54,040 bases of DNA from Clostridia bacterium. GTDB lineage: Bacteria; Bacillota; Clostridia; Oscillospirales; Butyricicoccaceae. The stretch is from positions 1 through 54,040 of the forward strand of contig JAFOPS010000052.1 in NCBI GenBank assembly GCA_017394205.1. The letters run 5' to 3'. Under the pieces are notes generated by a model that was not told the DNA's origin, ran no database searches, and worked only from the letters and a program-made list of their open reading frames with translations. Positions 33,390 through 41,749 of the stretch are shown here, in pieces. The position numbers and the translations under genes were made by a program. Position 1 is the stretch's first letter. The number at the start of each line of letters is the position of its first letter.

Positions 33390-34334
33390 TTACGCTTCCT
33401 CCTCTTCTCCGGTTTCTTCGCCGTTCCTGTCGTCGAAAAACGCCCGGGTGAACTCGTACGCGTCGAACTCCAGCAGGTCGTCGACCTTTTCGCCCACACC
33501 GATGAACTTCACGGGGATCTCCATAGACGAGCTGATATGGATGGCGATGCCGCCCTTGGCGGTGCCGTCCAGCTTGGTAAGGATCAGGCCGGTAAGCCTG
33601 GTGACGCTGTTGAAGCCCTCTGCCTGGCTGATGGCGTTTTGACCCGTGGTGGCGTCCAGCACCAAAAGAGTCTCTACGCTGGCGTCGGGCAGCTCCCGGG
33701 CGATGACCCGGTGCATCTTTTCCAGCTCCTTCATCAGATTCTCTTTGTTGTGCAGGCGGCCCGCCGTGTCGCAGATCACCACGTCCACGTTTCGCGCCTT
33801 GGCCGCCGTCAGCGCGTCGAAAATCACGGCGCTGGGGTCGGCGCCCTCGTTATGCCGGACGATGTCGGCGCCCGCCCGCTTCGCCCAGATGGTGAGCTGA
33901 TCGGCAGCGGCGGCACGGAAGGTGTCGCCGGCGGCAAACAAAACCTTTTTCCCTTCTGCGGCCAGCTTTGCCCCCAGCTTGCCGATGGACGTGGTCTTGC
34001 CCACGCCGTTGACGCCCACCACAAGGATCACCGAGGGGCGGGTGTCCAGCTTCAGCCCATCGTTGGGGGCCATTTTGTCCGCCAGGATACGGGCCAGACA
34101 GTCGATGACCTCCTCCTTCGTCTGAAGATTCTTCCGCTTGGACTGCTTCCGCAGCTCATCGATGGCTTCGGAAGCCGTATAAGCGCCGATATCCGCCATG
34201 ATGAGGGCGTCCTCCAGATCGGCCAGCAGATCCTCGTCCACCTCACGGAATGCGGCGAACACAGCGTTGAAGGCTTCGCCTGTGCTTTGTTTGGTTTTTT
34301 GCAAGCCTGCCTTGATCTTATCGAAAAATGACAT
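33390..34334 (-). CDS. ftsY: signal recognition particle receptor FtsY
   Basis: A 314-residue SRP GTPase that docks ribosome-SRP complexes at the membrane. An N-domain (about 1-100) is followed by the G-domain: G1 GVNGVGKTTSIGKL, DTFRAAAADQL, DTAGRLHN and TKLDGTAKGG. No long acidic A-domain is present; the acidic residues are at the very C-terminus (GEETGEEEEA). AAGGT precedes the ATG at 34334. An upstream in-frame extension overlaps the smc 3' end and lacks a ribosome site. Confidence 0.95.
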   Translation of the reverse strand: MSFFDKIKAGLQKTKQSTGEAFNAVFAAFREVDEDLLADLEDALIMADIGAYTASEAIDELRKQSKRKNLQTKEEVIDCLARILADKMAPNDGLKLDTRPSVILVVGVNGVGKTTSIGKLGAKLAAEGKKVLFAAGDTFRAAAADQLTIWAKRAGADIVRHNEGADPSAVIFDALTAAKARNVDVVICDTAGRLHNKENLMKELEKMHRVIARELPDASVETLLVLDATTGQNAISQAEGFNSVTRLTGLILTKLDGTAKGGIAIHISSSMEIPVKFIGVGEKVDDLLEFDAYEFTRAFFDDRNGEETGEEEEA

Positions 34335-34372
34335 GAAATACCTTCTTTCCCGGATGATCGAAAGCGCGGGGC

Positions 34373-37300
34373 TCAGCCGAGTTTTTCCCGGATATGCCCC
34401 TCCGCCTCGTTGATATTCAGCGCCAGCAGCTTGGTGACGCCCTGCTCCTGCATGGTAACGCCGTACAGGATATCCGCGCCCTCCATGGTGCCCCGGCGGT
34501 GGGTGATGATAATAAACTGGGTGCTCCCGCACAGGCCGCGCATATAGTCGGCATAGCGGTTGACGTTCACGTCGTCCAACGCGGCGTCGATCTCGTCCAG
34601 CACGCAGAAGGGCGTGGGCCGCACCTTGATGATGGCAAAATACAGCGCGATGGCCACGAAAGCCTTTTCGCCGCCGGACAGCAGGGAGATGGCCCGCATG
34701 GACTTGCCGGGCAGCTCCACCTTGATCTCGATGCCGCAGTTGAGGATGTCGCTCTCGTCCTCCAGCTTAAGATAGGCGCTGCCGCCGCCGAAGATCTCCA
34801 CGAAGGTTTCCTGGAAGGTCTTGTTGATGGCGCGGAACTGTTCGCCGAAGATCTCTTTCATATTCTTTGTCAGATCGGCAATGATCTTGAGCAGCTCCTC
34901 CTTGGATTTTTCCAGATCGTTGCGCTGGGTGCTCATGAACTCATATCGCTCGCTGACCTTGGCATATTCCTCGATGGCGTCCACATTGACGCTTCCCAGC
35001 TTTTTGATGGACGAGCGCAGCTCGCCGATGCGCCGGTTTGCCTTGGGGATGCTCTCCAGCTCCTGTTTGAGCTCCTGGGCGGTGACGCGGGTGAGCTCAT
35101 AGCTCTCCCACAGCTTTTGCAGGATGGTGTCCTCCTCCATCTCGGCCTGGGTCTTCTTGTTCTCCAGACGGCCCCGCTCCCGCTCCAGATTGATGAGCTC
35201 GGCATTTTTGCTCTGCAGCTCCTTTTCGCCCCGCTGACGCGTGCCCTCGAGCCGGAGCTTTTCGTCGTTGACGGCGTTCAGCCGCTCTTTTTTGGCGGAG
35301 GCCTCGGCCGCATATTGCCCGGCAACCTGCTCCTGCTGGGCGATGAGCGCGGCAAGCTCCTCGCTGCGGGCGCGGATGGCGGCGATGACCGTCTCCTTGG
35401 TCTGCAGCTCGCCCTGCATGGAATCGATCAGCGTTTCCAGCTCGCCGATGCTCGCCGCGGTGCTTTCGCGCTCGGTGCGGGTCTCGGCAAGGCGCACCCG
35501 CAGGTCGGCCACCTTTTGGGTCAGCTCGCCGGTGCGGGCCTCCTCGGCGGCACGGCCGCCGGACATGGCTTCATATTCCGCCTTCAGCCGGGCTGCCTCG
35601 GTTTCATAACCGGCAGCCTGCTCCGAAAGCTGACGCTTTTCTTCTTCCAGCGCGGCGATGCGGCGGCTCTGGGAGGTCTGCTCCTCCTCCAGATCCTCGA
35701 CCCGCTGCCGCAGCGCGTCCAGCAGCGCGGTGTGCTGGCTCTTGGCGGCGGAAAGCTCCAACAGAGCGTCCTGCGCGGCCCGCAGCTCGTCCCGGGCAAC
35801 GTTTGCTTCATAGCTGGCGCTCTCCAGCTCCTGCCGGGCGATCCTGCTCTTTTGCGAAAGCTCCTCCTGCCGGGCGTCCAGCTCCTTGAGCTCGGTCTCC
35901 AGCCGGGCGATCTCGTTGGCGCGGGACAGCACGCCGGTGTTTTTATTCAGGCTGCCGCCGGTCATGGCGCCGGAGGGATTGATAAGCTGTCCGTCCAGCG
36001 TGACGATGCGGAAGGCATAGTTGTTCTTCTTTGCCATGGCGATGGCGTGGTCGATGTGGTCCGCCACCGCCGTGCCGGAAAGCAGACTGCGGACGACGCG
36101 CCCGTATTGCTCATCGAAGCGCACCAGCTCGTCGGCCCAGCCGCAAAAGCCCTCGCCCGACAGCTTCCGGTCGCCGCGGCGGTCCTTTACCGCCGTCATG
36201 GGCAAAAAGGTCGCCCGCCCGAAATCATGACTCTTCAAATAATAAATGGCCTGCTTGGCGCACTGCTCGTCGTCCACTACGATGTTCTGCATGGCGGCGC
36301 CCAGCGCGATCTCGATGGCCACGGAATAGCGGTCCTCCGTGCGGATCAGCGTAGAGACCGGCCCGCGGACGCCCTTGAGCTCCCTGCGGCCCGCGGCCTG
36401 CATCACCCGGCGGACGCTCTGGGCAAAGCCCTCGTACTCCCGCTCCATGGAACGCAGCAGCTCCAGCCGCTGGGATTTGATCTCGATCTGGCGGGAGATC
36501 CTTTCCTCCTCCTGCTGCAGCTCGTCCGCCTTTTTCTGCCGCGCCTGGGCGCGGAGATCAAAGCCCCGCAGCATGTTTTCCGCGGAGGTGCGCTTTTCTT
36601 CATTCTCTTCGATCCGGCGATCAAGGGCGCGGGCCTTCTGCCGCTCCTCGTCCATTCGGGTCTCCATGGTTTCCAGCTCGGCGCCCGCAGCCGCGCCCCG
36701 CTCCCGGATCTCGCCCTCGCTGCTGTCCAGCGCGGCCATCCGGCTGCGGCATCCGGCCGCCTGCTCCTGCGTCAGCCGGATCTGGGCGTCCAGCGCCTCC
36801 AGTCTGCCGGAAAGATCCCGGGCGTTTTCCGCCGCCTGTCTCACTCGCTCGAGCTGAACGTCCAGCTCGTGCTCCAGCGTTTCCGTATCCTGCCGCAGCG
36901 CCTCCAGCCGCTCCTCCTTCTGGCGCTTTTGCCCCAAAAGGCTCTCGCCCTGTCCGGCCTGCTGGCTCATTTCTTCATTTTTGGCGCGGATGTTGTCCTC
37001 GTTGTTGCGGATATGGGTCTGATTGACGGCGATCTGCGCCCGCACCTCGCTCTCGCGGCGCTCGGCCTCCCGCATCTCCTCCCGGATCTGCTCGCTCTCG
37101 GCGTCTCTGAGATGGATCTCCTCCGTCAGCTGAGCCGAGCGCTCCTGCAGCGCCTCAGCCTCGGCCTTGCGGGCCGAAAGCATCCGCTCGGCATTTTGAT
37201 AATCGGTCTTGGCCTTTTGCAGATTGTCCTTGAGCTTATCCAGACTGTCCAGCCAGACGTTGACCTCCAGCACCCGCAGCTCGTCGCGGTAGATCAAAAA

Positions 37301-37942
37301 CGCCTTTGCCTTTTCGGCCTGCTCCTTCAGCGGGCCGACCTGGCTCTCCAGCTCGGTGATGATGTCCCGGATGCGCACCAGGTTTTCCTCGCAGGCGTTC
37401 AGCTTGCGCTCGCTCTCTTCCTTGCGGTAGCGGAACTTGGTGATGCCTGCGGCCTCTTCAAAGATCTCGCGGCGGTCGGTGCTCTTTACCGAAAGGATCT
37501 CGTCGATCCGCCCCTGGCCGATGACGGAATAACCGTCGCGGCCCAGGCCGGTGTCCATGAACAGCTCGTGGATGTCCCGAAGACGTACGGCCTTGCGGTT
37601 GATGTAAAACTCGCTCTCACCGCTGCGGTAATAGCGGCGAGTCACCATGACCTCGCCGTATTCCACGGCAAGGCCGCCGTCGGCATTGTCCATCACCAGC
37701 GTCACCTGGCAGAATCCCAAAGGATTGCGGCGGGAGGTGCCGCCGAAAATGACATCCTCCATCTTGCCGCCGCGCAGCGTCTTGGTGCTCTGCTCGCCCA
37801 GCACCCAGCGGATGGCGTCGACGATATTGCTTTTGCCGCTGCCGTTGGGGCCGACGATGGCGGTGATGCCCCGGCCGAAGGTCATGACCGTTTTGTCTGG
37901 GAAGGATTTGAATCCCTGTATTTCAATGGATTTTAAGTACAA
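34373..37942 (-). CDS. smc: chromosome condensation protein Smc
   Basis: A 1189-residue SMC ATPase that loads on DNA with ScpA/ScpB and organises the chromosome. N-terminal Walker A is GPNGSGKSN (about 32-40). Two long coiled coils flank the hinge (near 510-670, with GVRGPVSTLI and GGSLNKNTG). The C-terminal head has the signature LLSGGEKAFVAIAL and Walker B FCVLDEIDAALDD. The start is a TTG at 37942 with AGAGGTG upstream. It is the first gene of the smc-to-leuS series and has its own promoter. Confidence 0.97.
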   Translation of the reverse strand: MYLKSIEIQGFKSFPDKTVMTFGRGITAIVGPNGSGKSNIVDAIRWVLGEQSTKTLRGGKMEDVIFGGTSRRNPLGFCQVTLVMDNADGGLAVEYGEVMVTRRYYRSGESEFYINRKAVRLRDIHELFMDTGLGRDGYSVIGQGRIDEILSVKSTDRREIFEEAAGITKFRYRKEESERKLNACEENLVRIRDIITELESQVGPLKEQAEKAKAFLIYRDELRVLEVNVWLDSLDKLKDNLQKAKTDYQNAERMLSARKAEAEALQERSAQLTEEIHLRDAESEQIREEMREAERRESEVRAQIAVNQTHIRNNEDNIRAKNEEMSQQAGQGESLLGQKRQKEERLEALRQDTETLEHELDVQLERVRQAAENARDLSGRLEALDAQIRLTQEQAAGCRSRMAALDSSEGEIRERGAAAGAELETMETRMDEERQKARALDRRIEENEEKRTSAENMLRGFDLRAQARQKKADELQQEEERISRQIEIKSQRLELLRSMEREYEGFAQSVRRVMQAAGRRELKGVRGPVSTLIRTEDRYSVAIEIALGAAMQNIVVDDEQCAKQAIYYLKSHDFGRATFLPMTAVKDRRGDRKLSGEGFCGWADELVRFDEQYGRVVRSLLSGTAVADHIDHAIAMAKKNNYAFRIVTLDGQLINPSGAMTGGSLNKNTGVLSRANEIARLETELKELDARQEELSQKSRIARQELESASYEANVARDELRAAQDALLELSAAKSQHTALLDALRQRVEDLEEEQTSQSRRIAALEEEKRQLSEQAAGYETEAARLKAEYEAMSGGRAAEEARTGELTQKVADLRVRLAETRTERESTAASIGELETLIDSMQGELQTKETVIAAIRARSEELAALIAQQEQVAGQYAAEASAKKERLNAVNDEKLRLEGTRQRGEKELQSKNAELINLERERGRLENKKTQAEMEEDTILQKLWESYELTRVTAQELKQELESIPKANRRIGELRSSIKKLGSVNVDAIEEYAKVSERYEFMSTQRNDLEKSKEELLKIIADLTKNMKEIFGEQFRAINKTFQETFVEIFGGGSAYLKLEDESDILNCGIEIKVELPGKSMRAISLLSGGEKAFVAIALYFAIIKVRPTPFCVLDEIDAALDDVNVNRYADYMRGLCGSTQFIIITHRRGTMEGADILYGVTMQEQGVTKLLALNINEAEGHIREKLG

Positions 37943-37990
37943 AGCCGCACCTCTTTTGCCGAAAAACGGCGTAATATTGCATGATATTTT

Positions 37991-38019
37991 ATTTTATCAA
38001 AAAAGCGCGGCAAAAACAA
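37991..38019 (-). promoter_or_regulatory. promoter of the smc-ftsY series
   Basis: Minus strand TTGTTT (38019-38014), 17-bp spacer, TAAAAT (37996-37991), about 50 bases before the smc TTG. Confidence 0.65.
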
Positions 38020-38034
38020 GTATTCCCAACGAAA

Positions 38035-38057
38035 AAACGCCCTCAAAGAGGGCGTTT
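38035..38057 (-). terminator. terminator of the XRE regulator gene
   Basis: AAACGCCCTC (38035-38044) pairs with GAGGGCGTTT (38048-38057) around a 3-base loop. On the minus strand the stem is followed by a T-run. It separates the XRE gene from smc. Confidence 0.85.
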
Positions 38058-38127
38058 GGAGCATTGAAAAACCGCTTTGCCGGACTTTTCCGCGTTTTGG
38101 CTCCGGCGCGGGCCGTCCGGCGCGTTT

Positions 38128-38832
38128 TTATCCCAGCTGCTCCACCGCGAACATGTTCAGCGAGCGGATCAGCTTGATATCCTTTTGGGAGAGCACCAGC
38201 GTCTTCATCAGATCCTCGTCCTCCTCGATCTCGTCGGGGGAAAGGATGCACTTGATGGACACCGGCAGCATGGGATAGCGGGAAATGCCCGAAAGCATCC
38301 CCAGCACCCGGCCTGCACGGTCGAAGGGATTGGCCGCGCACATGGTCAGCCGCTCGATCCGGTTGCTCTGGCTGGAAAATGAGAAATTCGTGACGGTGTC
38401 GAAATACTCCACCGTGCCGAAATACAGGTTGCGGCAGGCTTCGGGCCGGTCGAAGGAGGGGATGTCGTTATAAAAGGTCGCGGTGCGTCCCACGCCGTCG
38501 TGCCCGGTCTCCAGCAGGTTGCGGACGATCCGGTTGACGCGCCCGTCGTAGAAATAAACACAGATCCGCCGCTGCGGAAAAAAGCCGTCGGGCCGGACCT
38601 CCTTTACGTCATCCTTTGATACGGGGCAGTCCAGCAGCTGCTGCGGCTTGATCTCCAGCGCCTTGGCAATGTCAAACAGAGTCTCCACGTCCACGACGAT
38701 ATCGCCGGTCTCGTATTTGGAAAGGGTCGCTTTGCTCTTGTGGATCTTCTCCGCCAAAGCCATCAACGTAAATTTTTTCATCTGGCGATAAAGCCGGATC
38801 CTGCCCCCTACGGCAACGCTGATCTCGTTCAT
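38128..38832 (-). CDS. XRE-family regulator with an unknown C-terminal domain
   Basis: A 234-residue protein. Residues about 8-65 are a Cro/CI-type helix-turn-helix (MALAEKIHKSKATLSKYETG). The remaining 165 residues form a domain I do not recognise. It opens with aromatic-rich sequence (RRICVYFYDGRVNRIVRNLL), then NLYFGTVEYFDTVTNFSFSS and CAANPFDRAGRVLGML, and may sense a ligand. AAGGAG seven bases upstream supports the ATG at 38832 over the TTG six bases earlier. It is divergent from brnQ across a 216-base gap with several inverted-repeat boxes, so it probably controls brnQ and itself. Confidence 0.85.
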   Translation of the reverse strand: MNEISVAVGGRIRLYRQMKKFTLMALAEKIHKSKATLSKYETGDIVVDVETLFDIAKALEIKPQQLLDCPVSKDDVKEVRPDGFFPQRRICVYFYDGRVNRIVRNLLETGHDGVGRTATFYNDIPSFDRPEACRNLYFGTVEYFDTVTNFSFSSQSNRIERLTMCAANPFDRAGRVLGMLSGISRYPMLPVSIKCILSPDEIEEDEDLMKTLVLSQKDIKLIRSLNMFAVEQLG

Positions 38833-38869
38833 ACGCAAGCTCCTTGTTTCACAAAAATAAACTTTTTGT

Positions 38870-38943
38870 TTGAATCGTGGGAAATACCCGCCCGGCTTTT
38901 TATATTATAACACAATTCGATTCAAGAATTCTACTCTGAATTG
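38870..38943. promoter_or_regulatory. operator-like boxes and XRE promoter in the XRE-brnQ gap
   Basis: TTGAATCG (38870-38877) and its exact inverse CGATTCAA (38918-38925) lie 40 bp apart. CAATTC (38913-38918) and GAATTG (38938-38943) form a second inverted pair, with GAATTC at 38926-38931 between. The minus-strand extended -10 TGTTATAAT (38912-38904) lies among them. A plus-strand TATAAT is at 38971-38976, without a well-placed -35. Confidence 0.45.
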
Positions 38944-39048
38944 ACCGTCAAAACGGAAAATCTATTCTTATATAATTGAGCAAATTTGCTAAACGAACGC
39001 GGAATTGTTAAACTGCCACTAGTGATAAAGCATGGGAGGATAGGCTCT

Positions 39049-40356
39049 ATGAAGCAAAAATCCAACGTCTTTTCCGAGGCGATCATCGTGGGATTCGCGA
39101 TGTTTGCCGTCTTTTTCGGAGCAGGAAACCTGATCTTTCCGCCCTATCTGGGCATGCAGGCCGGCGTGCGCTGGTTTTTGGGCTTTCTTTGCTTCGTGAT
39201 CGCCGACGCGGGGCTTGCCATCATGTCCGTTCTGGCGATGGTCAAAAGCTCCGGCTCGCTGAGCGTGATGCTCAGTCCCCTTGGGAAAAAGCCCTCGAAG
39301 CTGCTCTCCGTTATTCTGATCCTTTGCGTGGGGCCGCTGGTGGCCATCCCCCGCACCTGCGCCACCACCTTTGAGATGGGCATCCTGCCTCTGTTTCCCC
39401 GTTTCAATTCCTGGATCTTCGGGCTGATCTTCTTCGGCATCGTTGCCCTGCTCACCATTCGCCCCACAGCGGTGGTAGACATTATCGGCAAGTTTCTTAC
39501 CCCGGCTCTTTTGATCACGCTGGCCGTTTTGTGCATCAAGGGCGTCCTGTCGCCCATCGGCAGCATCGCCCCCACCCGGGCGGGCTTCAACGTGGCGAAG
39601 GAGGGCTTCCTGGCCGGATACCAGACCATGGATGTGCTGGGCGCCGTTCCGGTGACCATCGTCATCATGAAAAGCGTTACGCAGAAGGGCTATCTTACCC
39701 GAAAAGAGCAGTACGGCGTGATGATCCCCAGCAGCATCGTGGCCTTCATCGGCCTGTTCGTCGTTTACGGCGGCCTGTGCTATCTGGGCGCCACCACCTC
39801 CCTGATGGATCTGGGCGACATCAACCAGGCCGGCCTGGTGGTCACCGTCACCGAGCTGCTGCTGCGCCGCCTGGGCGTCGTGCTCCTGGGCCTGATCGTC
39901 TTCTTTGCCTGCCTGACGACGGCAGTGGGCCTGACCTCGTCTTCGGCTGACTTTTTCTCCGAGGTCTTTCACGGCAAGATCTCCTACAAGGCGCTGGTGC
40001 TCATTATCTGCGGCATGGGCATCGCCATCAGCAACGTCGGCATCAGCGCCATCATCAAGCTGGCGTCGCCGCTGCTCACCATCATCTATCCCGTCATCCT
40101 GACGCAGGTGGTCCTGTCCTTCTTTTCCGATCGGATCCGCAACGCCAACGTTTTCCGTGGCGCCGTGCTGGGCGCGCTGATCGTGGCGGTGCTGGATACC
40201 CTGTGCGACCTTGGCGTGGCGATCCCCTTCGTCAAACAGCTCCCGCTGGCAGACGTGGGCTTCTCCTGGCTCATTCCCGCGGTGCTCGGCGGCGTGATCG
40301 GCTGCTTTATCCGCGCACGAGGCTCGGCCTCCGCCCCCCAGACCTCGGACGTCTGA
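39049..40356 (+). CDS. brnQ: BrnQ-family branched-chain amino acid transporter
   Basis: A 435-residue membrane protein with about 12 helices. It begins with FSEAIIVGFAMFAVFFGAGN, then LIFPPYLG, diagnostic of the LIVCS (BrnQ) family, which takes up Leu, Ile and Val with Na+ or H+. GGGAGGA at 39034-39040 sets the ATG at 39049. A strong terminator follows. The divergent XRE regulator is its likely controller. Of the accessory genes in this block it is the only transporter. Confidence 0.93.
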   Translation: MKQKSNVFSEAIIVGFAMFAVFFGAGNLIFPPYLGMQAGVRWFLGFLCFVIADAGLAIMSVLAMVKSSGSLSVMLSPLGKKPSKLLSVILILCVGPLVAIPRTCATTFEMGILPLFPRFNSWIFGLIFFGIVALLTIRPTAVVDIIGKFLTPALLITLAVLCIKGVLSPIGSIAPTRAGFNVAKEGFLAGYQTMDVLGAVPVTIVIMKSVTQKGYLTRKEQYGVMIPSSIVAFIGLFVVYGGLCYLGATTSLMDLGDINQAGLVVTVTELLLRRLGVVLLGLIVFFACLTTAVGLTSSSADFFSEVFHGKISYKALVLIICGMGIAISNVGISAIIKLASPLLTIIYPVILTQVVLSFFSDRIRNANVFRGAVLGALIVAVLDTLCDLGVAIPFVKQLPLADVGFSWLIPAVLGGVIGCFIRARGSASAPQTSDV

Positions 40357-40375
40357 TCCTTTCAAAGCGAAAAAC

Positions 40376-40404
40376 AAAGCCGCCGGATCATCCGGCGGCT
40401 CTTT
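40376..40404 (+). terminator. terminator of brnQ
   Basis: AGCCGCCGGAT/ATCCGGCGGCT stem (40378-40400) with A-rich sequence before it and CTTTT after. It can also act on the minus strand for the HTH gene (followed there by TTTGTTTTT). Confidence 0.85.
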
Positions 40405-40450
40405 TATACGCTTATGCTCTGCGGGAATACGGTCCGCTGATCTTCCGAAG

Positions 40451-40651
40451 TCATTCGTCCTCAAGCCAAAACAGCTCGTCCAGCGACTTTTCCAGCACCT
40501 TGCAGATCGCGACGCAAAGCTTGATGGTAGGATTGTAATTCCCGATCTCGATGGAATTGATCGTCTGCCTCGATACGCCCACCAGATCCGCAAGTGCCTG
40601 CTGCGACAGATCCTTCGCCGCCCGCGCAGACTTCAATCTCAGATTTTTCAT
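40451..40651 (-). CDS. small HTH (Cro/CI-type) regulator
   Basis: A 66-residue protein that is only a helix-turn-helix domain: LSQQALADLVGVSRQTINSI then GNYNPTIKLCVAICKVL. It resembles the YozG-like regulators commonly paired with a membrane protein. Its ATG overlaps the stop of the preceding membrane gene (ATGA), and the ribosome site is formed from that gene's last Glu codons (GGAGGAGCAGG). It probably represses its own two-gene unit. Confidence 0.9.
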   Translation of the reverse strand: MKNLRLKSARAAKDLSQQALADLVGVSRQTINSIEIGNYNPTIKLCVAICKVLEKSLDELFWLEDE

Positions 40652-41184
40652 TCCTGCTCCTCCGGCAGGCGGTTCTTCCGGCTATGGATCAAGAAGACGA
40701 TCACGATCACGCTGAAGCACACGGCGCAGCACAGCGAAACAAAGGAGGTCGTCAAAAGGCCGTCTTTCACGACCTCGCCATCCGCCAGGTCGCTGAAAAA
40801 GAAGACCGTCTGGGCCAGCGCTCCTGCGATCAGGATCCTTAGGCTTCTTTTATGCGTATCGTGAATGCCGATGAACGCGTCCCTGCAGATCGCCGTCACC
40901 GCAAACACGGTGACCCCGAAAAGCACGCCGACCATCACCCCGACGCTCGGGAGACACCACTTGACGCCCACCGCGTCCAGATAGCCATAGATCACGTTGT
41001 AGAAGATCAAGGAAAAGAACGCGTACTGATAGGCCTTCCCTCTGCCAACGAGCTGGCGCTCGTCATACTCGCCCTCGGTCATGAGTTTTCCTTTGATACG
41101 CAAAATGATCAGCAATACAAAAACGAGAAAGAATGCCACCGCAAAAGGCAGCCAGTCCATCATGGAAAAAGTCGAATCGTTCAT
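40648..41184 (-). CDS. membrane protein paired with the small HTH regulator
   Basis: A 178-residue protein with about four to five hydrophobic helices (near 12-31, 52-75, 82-104, 119-133, 144-167). The cytoplasmic loop GEYDERQLVGRGKAYQYAF is typical of DUF2178/DUF6773-like proteins, an assignment I hold only loosely. AGGAGG precedes the ATG at 41184. A longer start at 41238 is ruled out because it overlaps the -10 box of the unit's own promoter. No enzymatic function can be inferred. Confidence 0.75.
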   Translation of the reverse strand: MNDSTFSMMDWLPFAVAFFLVFVLLIILRIKGKLMTEGEYDERQLVGRGKAYQYAFFSLIFYNVIYGYLDAVGVKWCLPSVGVMVGVLFGVTVFAVTAICRDAFIGIHDTHKRSLRILIAGALAQTVFFFSDLADGEVVKDGLLTTSFVSLCCAVCFSVIVIVFLIHSRKNRLPEEQE

Positions 41185-41236
41185 CTTGTCCTCCTGAAAG
41201 TCCCTCTTTGTTGCCTGCTGTTTCTTCTGTGCCTGC

Positions 41237-41265
41237 ATGATAGCATATTCCCGTCATATTGTCAA
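41237..41265 (-). promoter_or_regulatory. promoter of the membrane-protein/HTH pair
   Basis: Minus strand TTGACA (41265-41260), 17-bp spacer, TATCAT (41242-41237). The remainder of the 41266-41380 gap is a GC-rich inverted repeat (about 41326-41365) and AT-rich spacer with no gene. Confidence 0.8.
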
Positions 41266-41380
41266 GTATATTTTACAAAAAGAATTGTCAATTTTCCATT
41301 TTGCCATAGATTTTCGCTGAAAAAAAGCGCGGCGCTTCGGCCGCGCCTCGCGCTTCGCCGCGGGGCATCCCATGTGAAAA

Positions 41381-41404
41381 GGGCCGCCGGAGATCCGGCG
41401 GCCC
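41381..41404 (-). terminator. terminator of the ferredoxin gene
   Basis: GGGCCGCCGG (41381-41390) pairs with CCGGCGGCCC (41395-41404); the minus strand continues TTTT. It lies 12 bases after the ferredoxin stop. Confidence 0.8.
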
Positions 41405-41415
41405 TTCGGGTTTCC

Positions 41416-41601
41416 TTACGCCTCTTCGATGGCTCCCACCGGACACCCGGCCATGGCCTCCTGCGCCAGACCCTCCACGGTGGGATCCACCTCGGTGTCG
41501 ATGGCCATCGCAACGCCCTCGTCGGTCATATGGAAGACCGCGGGGCAAGTGCCCTCGCACATACCGCAGCCGATGCAATTGCTGTTCACAAAGAATTTCA
41601 T
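41416..41601 (-). CDS. small [4Fe-4S] ferredoxin
   Basis: A 61-residue ferredoxin. CIGCGMCEGTCP supplies three ligands, and the single C-terminal cysteine in AGCPVGAIEE supplies the fourth, so one cluster is expected (Thermotoga-type). The extra cysteine in the first motif has no second partner motif. AGGAGG precedes the ATG at 41601; a GTG six bases earlier is too near the ribosome site. It is divergent from a Crp/Fnr regulator, and is a plausible electron carrier for Rnf or other redox enzymes. That link is inference only. Confidence 0.92.
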   Translation of the reverse strand: MKFFVNSNCIGCGMCEGTCPAVFHMTDEGVAMAIDTEVDPTVEGLAQEAMAGCPVGAIEEA

Positions 41602-41675
41602 AGTCACTACCTCCTGTTTGTCGGTTATTAGGTTGACCCTCTTTTTGTTCGTTATCCGTCAGATTTCAGTCGCTC

Positions 41676-41704
41676 TTGACTTTCTGATCATAGTTTACTA
41701 TAAT
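41676..41704 (+). promoter_or_regulatory. promoter of the Crp/Fnr regulator
   Basis: TTGACT (41676-41681), 17-bp spacer, TATAAT (41699-41704). No equally good promoter for the divergent ferredoxin gene is visible in the 148-base gap. Confidence 0.9.
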
Positions 41705-41718
41705 TTCAGGGAAAGTAT

Positions 41719-41732
41719 GTTGTTATAACAAC
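41719..41732. promoter_or_regulatory. perfect palindrome, likely operator of the Crp/Fnr regulator
   Basis: GTTGTTATAACAAC is a perfect 14-bp inverted repeat placed about 8-21 bases after the expected start site, downstream of the -10. The half-site TTGTT...AACAA has the spacing of Crp/Fnr-type sites. The position suits self-repression. Confidence 0.7.
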
Positions 41733-41749
41733 GAAACAGGGGATTTTTT

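Noticed and set aside
41602..41675. Promoter for the ferredoxin gene
   Set aside because: TATGAT and TATAGT-like hexamers occur on the minus strand, but none has a -35 at acceptable spacing.
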